A stretch of DNA of 64,000 nucleotides from an uncultured Alphaproteobacteria bacterium. Its GTDB lineage: Bacteria; Pseudomonadota; Alphaproteobacteria; RF32; CAG-239. The first letter of the stretch is position 1. Each line of letters starts with the position of its first letter. Below, one piece after another: positions 51,550-59,891 of this stretch. The notes under the pieces were generated by a model. It was not told the origin of the DNA and did not search any database. It was given only the letters and a program-made list of their open reading frames with translations. A program made the translations under genes and the position numbers. The DNA is taken from the NCBI GenBank assembly GCA_910577205.1, contig CAJTMA010000008.1:4536-68535 (forward strand), read 5' to 3'.

Positions 51550-51570
51550 ATAGGGAATTAAATTCCCTAT
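51550..51570 (-). promoter_or_regulatory. Hairpin in the secY leader
   Basis: A perfect inverted repeat, ATAGGGAATT / AATTCCCTAT with a one-base centre, lies 34 nt upstream of the secY ATG. No T tract follows, so it is read as a leader structure or binding site rather than a terminator. Confidence 0.45.
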
Positions 51571-51582
51571 TAGGCTAAGATA

Positions 51583-51610
51583 TTAATACACTAAAAAATT
51601 TTTAATTCAA
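51583..51610 (-). promoter_or_regulatory. Candidate secY promoter
   Basis: Minus-strand TTGAAT (51610-51605), 16 bp, TATTAA (51588-51583), in an A/T-rich region between the upstream terminator and the secY leader hairpin. Confidence 0.4.
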
Positions 51611-51673
51611 CTAGTTTATGATTTTTATAAACCTTAACACACTTGAACAAAGAGATAAAACATCCATCACAAC

Positions 51674-51707
51674 AAAAAAACCTCATCATAAATAATAACG
51701 AGGTTTT
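51674..51707 (-). terminator. Terminator of the inserted 113-residue gene
   Basis: Stem AAAACCTC/GAGGTTTT with a 15-nt loop. On the minus strand it is followed by TTTTTTTG. It lies between the inserted gene and secY. Confidence 0.75.
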
Positions 51708-51729
51708 AGAGTTCAGGACTTTACATTCA

Positions 51730-52071
51730 TTACCTATCATGAAGCTTCTTTTGTTTCAGAATCTCCATCAAATGCTTTTTATCATCCATACCGGCAGTTC
51801 CCTTTTCGCTTTCTTCAGGAATCTTTATTCTATTTCTCAATGCTTGAATTTTATCCGAATGATTTTCCTTCGGCATATTTGTAAAAATACCTTTTTCTGG
51901 GTCAAAACCTTCCGGAAGATCAGAACGTTCATCTAAAGAAAAACTCATTTTCTCAGGGTCAAAGCCTTCAGGTAGTGAACTCTCAACCTTCCCCTCCTTA
52001 TTTCCCAAGAAATCTTTAAGTTGCTCTTCCGATAATTGTTCCCCACTTTTAATATTGTCCAAATCCAACAT
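51730..52071 (-). CDS. Hypothetical hydrophilic protein inserted in the spc cluster
   Basis: A 113-residue protein with no family I recognise. It contains a tandem motif, SLPEGFDPEKMSF and DLPEGFDPEKGIF (about 31-60), and a basic helical C-terminus (HLMEILKQKKLHDR). AAGGAAGGAG precedes the ATG. It has its own consensus promoter (52100-52128) and terminator, so it is an independent unit lodged between rplO and secY, two genes that are adjacent in most bacteria. Confidence 0.7.
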   Translation of the reverse strand: MLDLDNIKSGEQLSEEQLKDFLGNKEGKVESSLPEGFDPEKMSFSLDERSDLPEGFDPEKGIFTNMPKENHSDKIQALRNRIKIPEESEKGTAGMDDKKHLMEILKQKKLHDR

Positions 52072-52099
52072 AGCATATCTCCTTCCTTTATTTAGTTAC

Positions 52100-52128
52100 A
52101 ATATATCAGACTCGCAATTGTTTGTCAA
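52100..52128 (-). promoter_or_regulatory. Consensus promoter of the inserted gene
   Basis: Minus-strand TTGACA (52128-52123), 17 bp, TATATT (52105-52100), 29 nt before the ATG. Confidence 0.75.
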
Positions 52129-52175
52129 CAAATACTGGGCGGCGGAAAAATTTTTGGCAAATACCTCATTGCAAA

Positions 52176-52210
52176 CAAAAAAACGGCTGGCAAACAGCCA
52201 ACCGTTTTTT
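52176..52210 (-). terminator. Terminator after rplO
   Basis: Stem ACGGTTGGC/GCCAGCCGT on the minus strand (one T-G wobble, 5-nt loop) followed by TTTTTTT. It begins 21 nt after the rplO stop and ends the S10-spc transcription unit. Confidence 0.85.
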
Positions 52211-52230
52211 TGTTTTCTTTGCTTACGAAA

Positions 52231-52689
52231 TTAAGCTTCGATAAAATTAACTTTACCACCGGCTTTTTCGACAGCGGCAACAGCTGCTTTAGAAGCAGAG
52301 TTAACCGAAATAGTAACTTTGCTGGTGATTGCACCGCGAGCCAACAGACGAACACCGTCTAAAGTCTTGGTTACAATACCGGCAGAGGACAGAGCAGCCA
52401 AATCAATTGCATCAGCCGACAATTTACCGGCATCAACAGCTTTTTGAATGGTGTCCAAATTAACCACAGCGAATTCTTTGGCAAACGGATTTTTGAAACC
52501 GCGTTTCGGCAAACGACGGTAAATCGGCATCTGACCGCCTTCAAATCCATTTACAGCAACACCGGAGCGGGACTTCTGACCCTTTTGGCCGCGTCCACAG
52601 GTTTTGCCCTTACCGCTGCCGATACCACGACCAACGCGGATACGGTTTTTGGTAGCGCCTTCGTTGTCTTTTAATTCATTAAGTTTCAT
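52231..52689 (-). CDS. rplO: Ribosomal protein uL15
   Basis: A 152-residue protein: MKLNELKDNEGATKNRIRVGRGIGSGKGKTCGRGQKGQKSR is the Gly/Lys-rich N-terminus, and GFEGGQMPIYRRLPKRGFKN follows. It assembles in the 50S core. An unusual 127-bp palindrome-bearing gap separates it from rpmD. Confidence 0.97.
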   Translation of the reverse strand: MKLNELKDNEGATKNRIRVGRGIGSGKGKTCGRGQKGQKSRSGVAVNGFEGGQMPIYRRLPKRGFKNPFAKEFAVVNLDTIQKAVDAGKLSADAIDLAALSSAGIVTKTLDGVRLLARGAITSKVTISVNSASKAAVAAVEKAGGKVNFIEA

Positions 52690-52727
52690 TGTTTTTCACC
52701 TTAATTCATACTAGGACTTTGATAAAT

Positions 52728-52804
52728 GAGCCTGCTGTTGTTGAATTTGAGACCGCCGTGTACATCATAGTACACAAGGCCTCAAATTCGGCAACTTGAG
52801 GCTC
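52728..52804. repeat. Palindromic element between rplO and rpmD
   Basis: A nested inverted repeat: GAGCCT/AGGCTC outer, TTG/CAA, GAATTTGAG/CTCAAATTC middle and GTGTAC-ATCATA-GTACAC core. The core resembles those at 7915-7945 and in the lepA array. It lies in the only sizeable gap of the spc genes. The RNA would form a long hairpin between the two coding regions. Confidence 0.75.
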
Positions 52805-52816
52805 GTTTTGCAAAGC

Positions 52817-52999
52817 CTATTCCTCGACTTTTACCAAATGAGGAATCTTATTAACCATACCACGGATGGAGGGAGTATCTTCCAACTCAACGGTCTTGCC
52901 CATTTTGTTCAGGCCGAGCCCTTTTAAAGTAGCTCTTTGAACAGCCGGACGACCGATAGGGCTTCCGATTTGGGTAACTTTAATAGTTTTTTTAGCCAT
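52817..52999 (-). CDS. rpmD: Ribosomal protein uL30
   Basis: A 60-residue protein: KVTQIGSPIGRPAVQRATLKGLGLNKMGK and the C-terminal VNKIPHLVKVEE are diagnostic. It lies 3 nt after rpsE. Confidence 0.96.
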   Translation of the reverse strand: MAKKTIKVTQIGSPIGRPAVQRATLKGLGLNKMGKTVELEDTPSIRGMVNKIPHLVKVEE

Positions 53000-53002
53000 T
53001 GA

Positions 53003-53578
53003 TTATGCCTCCTCTTTATCCAATTTAGCATTAGCGGTATTCTCGCGGCGGCTGACAATATCCCCGACTTTCTTGCCACGTTTAGCAGCAACCATACGAG
53101 GAGAATTGATAGCTTCCAGAGCGTTGAAGGTGGCCTTAATCATATTGTAAGGGTTGTTAGAACCCAATGATTTAGCAACCACGTCCTGAACACCTAATAC
53201 TTCAAAGATAGCGCGCATCGGACCACCGGCAATAACACCGGTACCGGCCGGAGCAGTTCTCAAAACCACTTTACCTGCACCGAAACGGCCGGCAACGTCA
53301 TGGTGAAGAGTTCTGCCTTCGCGCAGTGGAATGCGAACCATGTTCTTTTTAGCTTCATTGGTAGCTTTAGTAATAGCATCAGGAACTTCGGTAGCTTTAC
53401 CGGAACCATAACCAACGCGGCCTTTCTGGTCACCAACGACAACGACAGCGGCAAAAGACATATTACGTCCGCCTTTGACGGTCTTGGCAACACGGTTGAT
53501 ATGAACTAATTTTTCAACCAATTCATCTTTCTTTTCGTTTTTATTTGAACGACGATCTGCAGCTTGTGCTTGTGCCAT
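53003..53578 (-). CDS. rpsE: Ribosomal protein uS5
   Basis: A 191-residue protein: LVEKLVHINRVAKTVKGGRNMSFAAVVVVGD and GYGSGKATEVPDAI with the double-stranded RNA-binding fold. It carries N- and C-terminal extensions typical of Alphaproteobacteria. Confidence 0.97.
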   Translation of the reverse strand: MAQAQAADRRSNKNEKKDELVEKLVHINRVAKTVKGGRNMSFAAVVVVGDQKGRVGYGSGKATEVPDAITKATNEAKKNMVRIPLREGRTLHHDVAGRFGAGKVVLRTAPAGTGVIAGGPMRAIFEVLGVQDVVAKSLGSNNPYNMIKATFNALEAINSPRMVAAKRGKKVGDIVSRRENTANAKLDKEEA

Positions 53579-53589
53579 TTCTTAAACTC

Positions 53590-53952
53590 CTAGAATTTCA
53601 AACCAGCGGCGCGAGCAGCGTCTGCCAGAGCTTTAACACGACCGTGGTAAATGTAGCCGCCTCTATCGAATACGACTTCACTTACGCCGGATTTAGCAGC
53701 TCTTTCAGCTACCACTTTACCGATGAAGCTGGCTGCTTCAACTGTAGATGATTTTTGGATATTCTCGCGAACTTCTTTATCCAGTGTGGAGGCAGAAACA
53801 ATCGTGGAACCTTTTACGTCATCAATGATTTGCGCATAGATATGCTTTCCGCTGCGGAAAACTGACAATCTCATTTTGCCGTTAGCAGCGCTTTTCAAAG
53901 CTGTTCTTACGCGAGCTTTTCTTTTTTGAAATAATTCTCTTGGCGTATTCAT
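53590..53952 (-). CDS. rplR: Ribosomal protein uL18
   Basis: A 120-residue 5S rRNA-binding protein: RVRTALKSAANGKMRLSVFRSGKHIYAQIID and the C-terminal VFDRGGYIYHGRVKALADAARAAGLKF. Confidence 0.97.
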   Translation of the reverse strand: MNTPRELFQKRKARVRTALKSAANGKMRLSVFRSGKHIYAQIIDDVKGSTIVSASTLDKEVRENIQKSSTVEAASFIGKVVAERAAKSGVSEVVFDRGGYIYHGRVKALADAARAAGLKF

Positions 53953-53963
53953 CTAATTAATCC

Positions 53964-54503
53964 TTATTTTTTCTTACCTTCTTTACGACGGATATATTCA
54001 CCGCTGTACTTAACGCCCTTGCCTTTGTACGGCTCAGGTTTTCTGTACTTGCGGATTTCCGCAGCAATCTGACCAACTAGCTGTTTATCAGCACCAGAGA
54101 TAGAAATCTGGGTCGGGCTCGGGCAAGCCAGAGTAATTTCTTTCGGAGCCTCAAAATTAACATCATGAGAGAAACCCAAAGATAATACCAGCTTGTGAGA
54201 ACCTTCAACGCGGGCTTTATAACCAACGCCGACCAGTTCCAAATCTTTCTTAAAGCCTTCGCTAACGCCTTTAACCATAGAGTTAATCTGGGCTCTGGTT
54301 GTTCCCCACAAAGTTCTTGCCTGTTTGCTGTCAGACAAAGGAGAAACGACAACTTTGTTATCTTCTAATTTTGCTACGACATGACCATCGTCATAAGTAT
54401 AGCTAAGTTCACCTAATTTACCTTTAGCAGTAACAACATTGTTGTCAACAGTAACGGTAACACCATTAGGGACGATAACCGGATATTTTCCAACTCTAGA
54501 CAT
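53964..54503 (-). CDS. rplF: Ribosomal protein uL6
   Basis: A 179-residue protein with duplicated L6 domains: MSRVGKYPVIVPNGVTV start, VSEGFKKDLELVGVGYKARV centre and the C-terminal GKGVKYSGEYIRRKEGKKK signature. Confidence 0.97.
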   Translation of the reverse strand: MSRVGKYPVIVPNGVTVTVDNNVVTAKGKLGELSYTYDDGHVVAKLEDNKVVVSPLSDSKQARTLWGTTRAQINSMVKGVSEGFKKDLELVGVGYKARVEGSHKLVLSLGFSHDVNFEAPKEITLACPSPTQISISGADKQLVGQIAAEIRKYRKPEPYKGKGVKYSGEYIRRKEGKKK

Positions 54504-54515
54504 CCTATTTCTCCC

Positions 54516-54914
54516 CTAGAATACTTGACAAAGAACTTCACCGCCGACATTGGCTTTTCTAGCATCATGATCGCTCATAACTCCGCTCGGAGTAGAGATG
54601 ATAGAAATACCCAAGCCGTTGTAAACTCTCGGCAGGTCCTTAACGCTTGAATAAACGCGACGACCCGGCGTAGAAACACGGTAAATTTCGGTTATGACGG
54701 AAGTGCCTTCATGGTACTTCAATTTAATATGAAGTTCATCAATGCCCGGTTTAACGTTGACTCTTTCGTAGCCTTCGATATAACCTTCTTTTTTCAAAAC
54801 TTCCAAAACATTTTCACGCAAGCGGGAAGCAGGTGATACAACTTCACTCTTCTTCGCTCTTTGTGCGTTTCTAATGCGTGTGAGCATATCGCCCAAAGTA
54901 TCAGACATAGACAT
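54516..54914 (-). CDS. rpsH: Ribosomal protein uS8
   Basis: A 132-residue protein: MSMSDTLGDMLTRIRNAQ start after AGGAGG, and the C-terminal GLGISIISTPSGVMSDHDARKANVGGEVLCQVF. In E. coli, S8 is the autogenous repressor of the spc operon at rplE. Confidence 0.97.
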   Translation of the reverse strand: MSMSDTLGDMLTRIRNAQRAKKSEVVSPASRLRENVLEVLKKEGYIEGYERVNVKPGIDELHIKLKYHEGTSVITEIYRVSTPGRRVYSSVKDLPRVYNGLGISIISTPSGVMSDHDARKANVGGEVLCQVF

Positions 54915-54926
54915 GACTGTAACCTC

Positions 54927-55232
54927 CTACCAGCTTGATTTTACTAAACCAGGAATTTCACCGAAGCTGGCCATATCTCTTAATTCGACACGGCTGACAC
55001 CGAACTTCCTGTAATAACTACGAGAACGACCCGTCAGTTTGCACCGGTTTCTAACACGGATTTTAGCTGAGTTGCGGGGCAGTTCTGCCAATTTTAATGT
55101 CGCCTGGAATCTTTCTTCCGGAGAAGCGTTTTTATCCATAACGATATCTTTGAGTTTCTGACGGCGGTTGTTAAACTTTTCTGCCATCTTAACTCTTTTC
55201 AAGTTTCTATAAACTGAACTTGTTTTTGCCAT
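54927..55232 (-). CDS. rpsN: Ribosomal protein uS14 (zinc-free type)
   Basis: A 101-residue protein lacking the CxxC zinc motifs: RVRNRCKLTGRSRSYYRKFGVSRVELRDMA and GEIPGLVKSSW at the end. It is the long, zinc-independent version of proteobacteria. Confidence 0.97.
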   Translation of the reverse strand: MAKTSSVYRNLKRVKMAEKFNNRRQKLKDIVMDKNASPEERFQATLKLAELPRNSAKIRVRNRCKLTGRSRSYYRKFGVSRVELRDMASFGEIPGLVKSSW

Positions 55233-55246
55233 AGTAAAATCTCCGC

Positions 55247-55786
55247 TTATTTCTTGATAGGCATATTAAAACCGTCAAGCAGCATTTTAGCTTCTTCATC
55301 GGTCTTAGCCGTTGTACAAATCACGATATCCATACCCCGAACGTTTTCAACTTTTTCATAGTTGATTTCAGGGAAAATGATTTGCTCTTTAATACCAAAA
55401 GCGAAGTTGCCTCTGCCGTCAAAATTCTTACCGGTAATACCGTGAAAGTCTCTGATGCGCGGCAAAGCCATGTTAACCAATCTTTCCAAGAACTCGTACA
55501 TTCTATCAGAACGCAGAGTAACCTTGCAGCCAATCGGCATTTCTTCACGCAGTTTAAACGTTGCAATAGATTTGCGAGCTTTGGTAACAACCGGTTTCTG
55601 ACCGGCAATCAAAGCCATTTCATCTACGGCATTGTTGAGTTTTTTCTTGTCTGTTACGGCATCGCCGACGCCCATATTCAGAACAATTTTAGTCAACTTC
55701 GGAATCTGATGTGGATTTTGGTAACCGAATTTTTCCACAAGAGATTTCTTTATGACTTCGTTATACAATTTTTCAAAGTTTGTCAT
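55247..55786 (-). CDS. rplE: Ribosomal protein uL5
   Basis: A 179-residue 5S rRNA-binding protein: KIVLNMGVGDAVTDKKKL and RDFHGITGKNFDGRGNFAFGIKEQIIFPEI are diagnostic. Confidence 0.97.
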   Translation of the reverse strand: MTNFEKLYNEVIKKSLVEKFGYQNPHQIPKLTKIVLNMGVGDAVTDKKKLNNAVDEMALIAGQKPVVTKARKSIATFKLREEMPIGCKVTLRSDRMYEFLERLVNMALPRIRDFHGITGKNFDGRGNFAFGIKEQIIFPEINYEKVENVRGMDIVICTTAKTDEEAKMLLDGFNMPIKK

Positions 55787-55796
55787 AAAATTTCCC

Positions 55797-56120
55797 CTAT
55801 TTCTTCTCGATTACTTCACCGGATTTGCGAGCAAAACGTACTTTATTTCCGTTTTCTTCTTTGTAACCAATTTTGCTTGCTTTACCAGATTTCGGATCCA
55901 CAATTGCAACATTAGAAACATTGATCGGTGCTTCTTTGGTGATGATGCCGCCCGGGGTAGTCTGGCTGGGTTTGGTGTGTCTTTTAACCAGATTGACACC
56001 TTGAACAACCACTTTACCTTCGCTCGGCATAGCCTTAACGACTTCACCAGTTTTGCCTTTGTCATCACCAGCGATGACAATTACCTGATCACCTTTTTTA
56101 ATTTTCATTTTAAGGCTCAT
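55797..56120 (-). CDS. rplX: Ribosomal protein uL24
   Basis: A 107-residue protein with the KOW motif GDQVIVIAGDDKGKTGEVVKAMPSEGKVVVQGVN. The ATG at 56120 has GGAGGT 7 nt upstream and overlaps the rplN stop by 1 nt. Confidence 0.96.
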   Translation of the reverse strand: MSLKMKIKKGDQVIVIAGDDKGKTGEVVKAMPSEGKVVVQGVNLVKRHTKPSQTTPGGIITKEAPINVSNVAIVDPKSGKASKIGYKEENGNKVRFARKSGEVIEKK

Positions 56121-56488
56121 TACAATACCTCCGGTGCTAACGAAATTATTTTCATAAATTTCTTCGCACGCAATTCTCTGGTAACAGGGCCGAAGATACG
56201 AGTACCGATAGGCTCACCGTCTTTATTGATGAGAACTGCAGCATTATTGTCAAAACGGATAACAGACCCGTCTTTACGTCTAATGTCGCTTGCTGTGCGA
56301 ACGATTACGGCTTTGCATACGTCGCCTTTCTTAACGCGGCCTTTCGGCATAGCGTCTTTGATGGAAACGACGATAACATCACCCACAGAAGCATGCATTC
56401 TCTTGGAGCCTCCAAGAACCTTAATGCACTGCACCTGACGCGCTCCTGAATTATCTGCAACATCCAGGTTGGTTTGCATCTGTATCAT
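56120..56488 (-). CDS. rplN: Ribosomal protein uL14
   Basis: A 122-residue protein: MIQMQTNLDVADNSGARQVQCIKVLGG and the C-terminal RELRAKKFMKIISLAPEVL are textbook. Confidence 0.97.
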   Translation of the reverse strand: MIQMQTNLDVADNSGARQVQCIKVLGGSKRMHASVGDVIVVSIKDAMPKGRVKKGDVCKAVIVRTASDIRRKDGSVIRFDNNAAVLINKDGEPIGTRIFGPVTRELRAKKFMKIISLAPEVL

Positions 56489-56506
56489 TGTTTTACTTCC
56501 TTTTCT

Positions 56507-56743
56507 CTAGGCGTTATCACTGATAACAGTCCAAGTCTTGGTTTTGGAATAAGGTCTGGATTCTTCAATCTTGACAATATCACCAACTTTGAACTGATTA
56601 TTTTCATCATGAGCAGCAAACTTTTTGCTTCTCTTAACGAACTTCTTATAAACAGGATGCATAACCTGACGCTCTACACTGACTACGACAGTCTTATCCT
56701 GCTTATCACTAACAACAACACCTTGAAGAATTCTTTTAGGCAT
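56507..56743 (-). CDS. rpsQ: Ribosomal protein uS17
   Basis: A 78-residue protein: MPKRILQGVVVSDKQDKTVVV with the OB-fold and HPVYKKFVKRSKKFAAHDENN. Confidence 0.96.
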   Translation of the reverse strand: MPKRILQGVVVSDKQDKTVVVSVERQVMHPVYKKFVKRSKKFAAHDENNQFKVGDIVKIEESRPYSKTKTWTVISDNA

Positions 56744-56754
56744 ATTTTTCTCTC

Positions 56755-56952
56755 CTAACTATTCTTCTTGCGCTCAGAAATGAGCGTGTTGATTTTTGCT
56801 ATTTCACGACGGACACTTCTTATTACAGCAGTATTTTGTAATTGTCCAGTAGATTGTTGGATTCTTAAGTTAAATTGTTCTTTTTTATTTTCGAGCAATT
56901 TAGCTTCCAACTCATCCAATGACATAGCGCGAAGATCTTTAATTTTAGTCAT
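56755..56952 (-). CDS. rpmC: Ribosomal protein uL29
   Basis: A 65-residue helical protein: LRAMSLDELEAKLLENKKEQFNLRIQQSTGQL. It overlaps rplP by 1 nt. Confidence 0.96.
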   Translation of the reverse strand: MTKIKDLRAMSLDELEAKLLENKKEQFNLRIQQSTGQLQNTAVIRSVRREIAKINTLISERKKNS

Positions 56953-57380
56953 TATGCTTCTCCCTTATCCGAGTTCAAGCGTTTAACAAACTTGGTCTTG
57001 ATCGGCAGTTTGGCAGCACCCAGAGCAAATGCCTGACGGGCAGTTTCCTCATCGATGCCTTCAGCTTCGAACATAATACGACCAGGGTGAACCCTTGCGC
57101 ACCAGTATTCGACAGAACCTTTACCTTTACCCATACGGACTTCGGCAGGTTTATCAGATACAGGAACATCCGGGAAAATACGAATCCATAAACGGCCGGC
57201 TCTCTTCATCTGACGGGTAATCGCACGACGAGCTGCTTCAATCTGGCGAGCTGTAATACGATCCGGAGACAAAGCTTTCAGACCGAAGGAACCGAAACTC
57301 AATTCGGTACCGCCTTTGGCATTACCGTGAATACGGCCTTTATGCTGTTTGCGGAACTTTAATCTTTTTGGACTTAACAT
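56952..57380 (-). CDS. rplP: Ribosomal protein uL16
   Basis: A 142-residue protein: MLSPKRLKFRKQHKGRIHGNAKGG and RMGKGKGSVEYWCARVHPGRIMFEAEG. It has the full conserved length. Confidence 0.97.
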   Translation of the reverse strand: MLSPKRLKFRKQHKGRIHGNAKGGTELSFGSFGLKALSPDRITARQIEAARRAITRQMKRAGRLWIRIFPDVPVSDKPAEVRMGKGKGSVEYWCARVHPGRIMFEAEGIDEETARQAFALGAAKLPIKTKFVKRLNSDKGEA

Positions 57381-57392
57381 TTCTCTTTACCT

Positions 57393-58061
57393 TTACTTCT
57401 GCTCGGCTAATTTCTTATCCTGGGCCATCGGGTCATGAGCCATGATTTCGCCCTTGTAGATCCAAACTTTAACGCCGCAGGCGCCATAAGTTGTATGAGC
57501 CGTAGAGGTTGCATAATCAATATCTGCGCGCAGGGTATGCAGAGGCACACGACCTTCACGGTAATATTCGGTACGGGCAATTTCAGCACCGCCTAAACGG
57601 CCGGAGCAGCAAACCTTGATACCTTCAGCACCCAAACGCAAAGCAGACTGCATAACTCTCTTCATTGCACGGCGGAAAGCAACACGTCTTTCCAACTGCT
57701 GAGCGACAGAGTCGGCAACCAGCTGAGCATCCAGTTCAGGCTTTCTGACTTCCAGAATGTTCAGCTGAACTTCGGAATCAGTCATCTTCTGGATATCTTT
57801 TCTTAAATTTTCGATATCCTGGCCTTTTTTACCGATAACAACACCCGGTCTTGCAGAGTGAATAGTAACTCTGGCTTTTTTAGCAGGACGTTCGATAACG
57901 ATTCTGCTGATACCGGCCTGAGCCAATTTCTCTTTCAAGAACTCTTTGATTTTCAAATCTTCGTGGAGGTAGTCAGTGAACTTATCATCTGCATACCAAC
58001 GGGAATCCCAAGTGCGGTTAACACCTAAACGAAGACCGGTAGGATTTACTTTCTGTCCCAT
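57393..58061 (-). CDS. rpsC: Ribosomal protein uS3
   Basis: A 222-residue protein from the ATG at 58061 (GGGAG upstream; an in-frame GTG five codons earlier overlaps that site). MGQKVNPTGLRLGVNRTWDSRWYAD and the KH-domain GVVIGKKGQDIENLRKDI are diagnostic. Confidence 0.97.
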   Translation of the reverse strand: MGQKVNPTGLRLGVNRTWDSRWYADDKFTDYLHEDLKIKEFLKEKLAQAGISRIVIERPAKKARVTIHSARPGVVIGKKGQDIENLRKDIQKMTDSEVQLNILEVRKPELDAQLVADSVAQQLERRVAFRRAMKRVMQSALRLGAEGIKVCCSGRLGGAEIARTEYYREGRVPLHTLRADIDYATSTAHTTYGACGVKVWIYKGEIMAHDPMAQDKKLAEQK

Positions 58062-58065
58062 TAAC

Positions 58066-58440
58066 TTACTCCCCACGCTCTGTAACGACGATGGTCAGGT
58101 TGGAGAACGGTTTCAATACCCGAGCTCCGCGGCCGCGACCACGTGCGTGCATACGTTTCATTACTAAACCTTTACCGACATAAGCTTCGCTGACGAAGAG
58201 TTTATCGATATTTAACTGGTGATTGTTTTCAGCATTGGCAATTGCAGACTGCAATACAGCCAAAGCAGCTTTTGCGATTCTCTTCTTGGAGAAGCTCAAT
58301 TCAGCAACAGCTTTTTCAACATTCAAACCACGAATTGACTGAGCAACCAAATTCAGCTTGCGAGGGCTGGTGCGGAGAGAATTGCAAACGGCCATAGCCT
58401 GATTTGCAGCAACTCTTCTTTCATTATTAGACTTTGCCAT
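58066..58440 (-). CDS. rplV: Ribosomal protein uL22
   Basis: A 124-residue protein: NSLRTSPRKLNLVAQSIRGLNVEKA and MKRMHARGRGRGARVLKPFSNLTIVV, the exit-tunnel loop. Confidence 0.97.
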   Translation of the reverse strand: MAKSNNERRVAANQAMAVCNSLRTSPRKLNLVAQSIRGLNVEKAVAELSFSKKRIAKAALAVLQSAIANAENNHQLNIDKLFVSEAYVGKGLVMKRMHARGRGRGARVLKPFSNLTIVVTERGE

Positions 58441-58442
58441 AA

Positions 58443-58721
58443 TTAACCTCTCTTAGCCTTTTTGTCTGCTGCGTGACCGTAGAATGTACGGCTCGGAGCG
58501 AACTCACCAAATTTGTGGCCGACCATATCCTCAGTAACCAAAACCGGGATAAACTTGTGGCCATTGTGAACACCGAATGTTAAACCGACAAACTGCGGCA
58601 ACATAGTGGAGCGGCGGGACCAGATTTTGATAACTTCATTACGGCCCGAAGCTCTTGCTTTATCAGCTTTCTTCAGAAGATAGCCATCAACAAACGGCCC
58701 TTTCCATACGGAACGTGTCAT
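58443..58721 (-). CDS. rpsS: Ribosomal protein uS19
   Basis: A 92-residue protein: MTRSVWKGPFVDGYLLKKAD, KIWSRRSTMLPQFVGLTFGVHNGHKFIPV. Confidence 0.97.
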   Translation of the reverse strand: MTRSVWKGPFVDGYLLKKADKARASGRNEVIKIWSRRSTMLPQFVGLTFGVHNGHKFIPVLVTEDMVGHKFGEFAPSRTFYGHAADKKAKRG

Positions 58722-58733
58722 TAGCGTTTCTCC

Positions 58734-59570
58734 CTATTTCTTTTTGTTTTCATGACGAGACCGCATAATATACTGATCCGTCTTCTTGTTAGAACGAGTT
58801 TTAGCACCTTTGGTCGGTTTACCCCAAGCAGAAACAGGATGACGACCACCAGATGTACGGCCTTCACCACCACCATGCGGGTGATCAACCGGGTTCATAG
58901 CCACACCGCGGGATTGCGGTCTGATGCCCAGCCAACGTGTGCGGCCGGCTTTACCCAAAGATACGTTTTGGTTATCCGGGTTCGAAACAGCGCCGACAGT
59001 AGCCAGACATTCTTCACGAACCACGCGGAGTTCACCAGAACTCAATTTCAACTGTGCATAACCGGCATCTTTACCGACAACCTGAGCGTAACAACCTGCA
59101 GAACGAACCAATTGTCCGCCTTTGCCTGCTTTCAGCTCAATATTGTGAATAATAGTACCAACCGGCATATTCTTCAAAGGCATAGCATTACCCGGCTTAA
59201 TATCAGCTTTATCAGCTGAAATGATTTTATCGCCGGCTTTTAATCTTTGAGGAGCGAGGATATATGCCTTCTCGCCGTCTTCATAGCTAACCAGAGCAAT
59301 GAAAGCCGAACGGTTCGGGTCATATTCGATTCTCTCAACTGTTGCCTCGGCATCGAATTTATTACGTTTGAAGTCGATGATACGCAGTTTGCGTTTGTGT
59401 CCGCCACCGATTCTGCGACTTGTAACGTGTCCGAAATTATCGCGCCCACCGGACTTGGTCAGTCCGATTGTCAAAGACTTCTCCGGAGCACCTTTGTACA
59501 GTTCGCTTCTATCTACGATAACGAGCTGACGCAGGCCGGGAGATGTGGGCTTATATTTTTTTAAAGCCAT
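58734..59570 (-). CDS. rplB: Ribosomal protein uL2
   Basis: A 278-residue protein: ALKKYKPTSPGLRQLVIVDRS, the GRDNFGHVTSRRIGGGHKRKLR segment, and the C-terminal RGVAMNPVDHPHGGGEGRTSGG needed for peptidyl-transferase-centre assembly. Confidence 0.98.
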   Translation of the reverse strand: MALKKYKPTSPGLRQLVIVDRSELYKGAPEKSLTIGLTKSGGRDNFGHVTSRRIGGGHKRKLRIIDFKRNKFDAEATVERIEYDPNRSAFIALVSYEDGEKAYILAPQRLKAGDKIISADKADIKPGNAMPLKNMPVGTIIHNIELKAGKGGQLVRSAGCYAQVVGKDAGYAQLKLSSGELRVVREECLATVGAVSNPDNQNVSLGKAGRTRWLGIRPQSRGVAMNPVDHPHGGGEGRTSGGRHPVSAWGKPTKGAKTRSNKKTDQYIMRSRHENKKK

Positions 59571-59573
59571 GTC

Positions 59574-59891
59574 CTAAATTCCTGTTGTAACATCAATATT
59601 TTGACCATCGGCAAGAGTAACCAATGCTTTTTTGTAATCAGAGCGTTTGCCCAGAAAACCCTTAAAGCGTTTTTCTTTACCGAATTGACGAATTGTATTC
59701 ACCTTATTTACCTTAACGTTAAAGATAGCTTCAACAGCAGCTTTAACTTCATCTTTGCTGGCAGACAACGGAACCAGGAAGGTTACTTTGCCGGCTTCAG
59801 AAGACAACATAGATTTTTCGGTGATTACCGGACGAACTAATGTATCATACATAGCTGCAGTCACATTGTTTGTTTTTGCTGATTTACTCAT
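59574..59891 (-). CDS. rplW: Ribosomal protein uL23
   Basis: A 105-residue protein from the ATG at 59891 (GGAGGAGAG upstream; ATGA overlap with rplD). LVRPVITEKSML and VKVNKVNTIRQFGKEKRFKGFLGKRSDYKKA are diagnostic. It docks SRP and trigger factor at the tunnel exit. Confidence 0.96.
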   Translation of the reverse strand: MSKSAKTNNVTAAMYDTLVRPVITEKSMLSSEAGKVTFLVPLSASKDEVKAAVEAIFNVKVNKVNTIRQFGKEKRFKGFLGKRSDYKKALVTLADGQNIDVTTGI

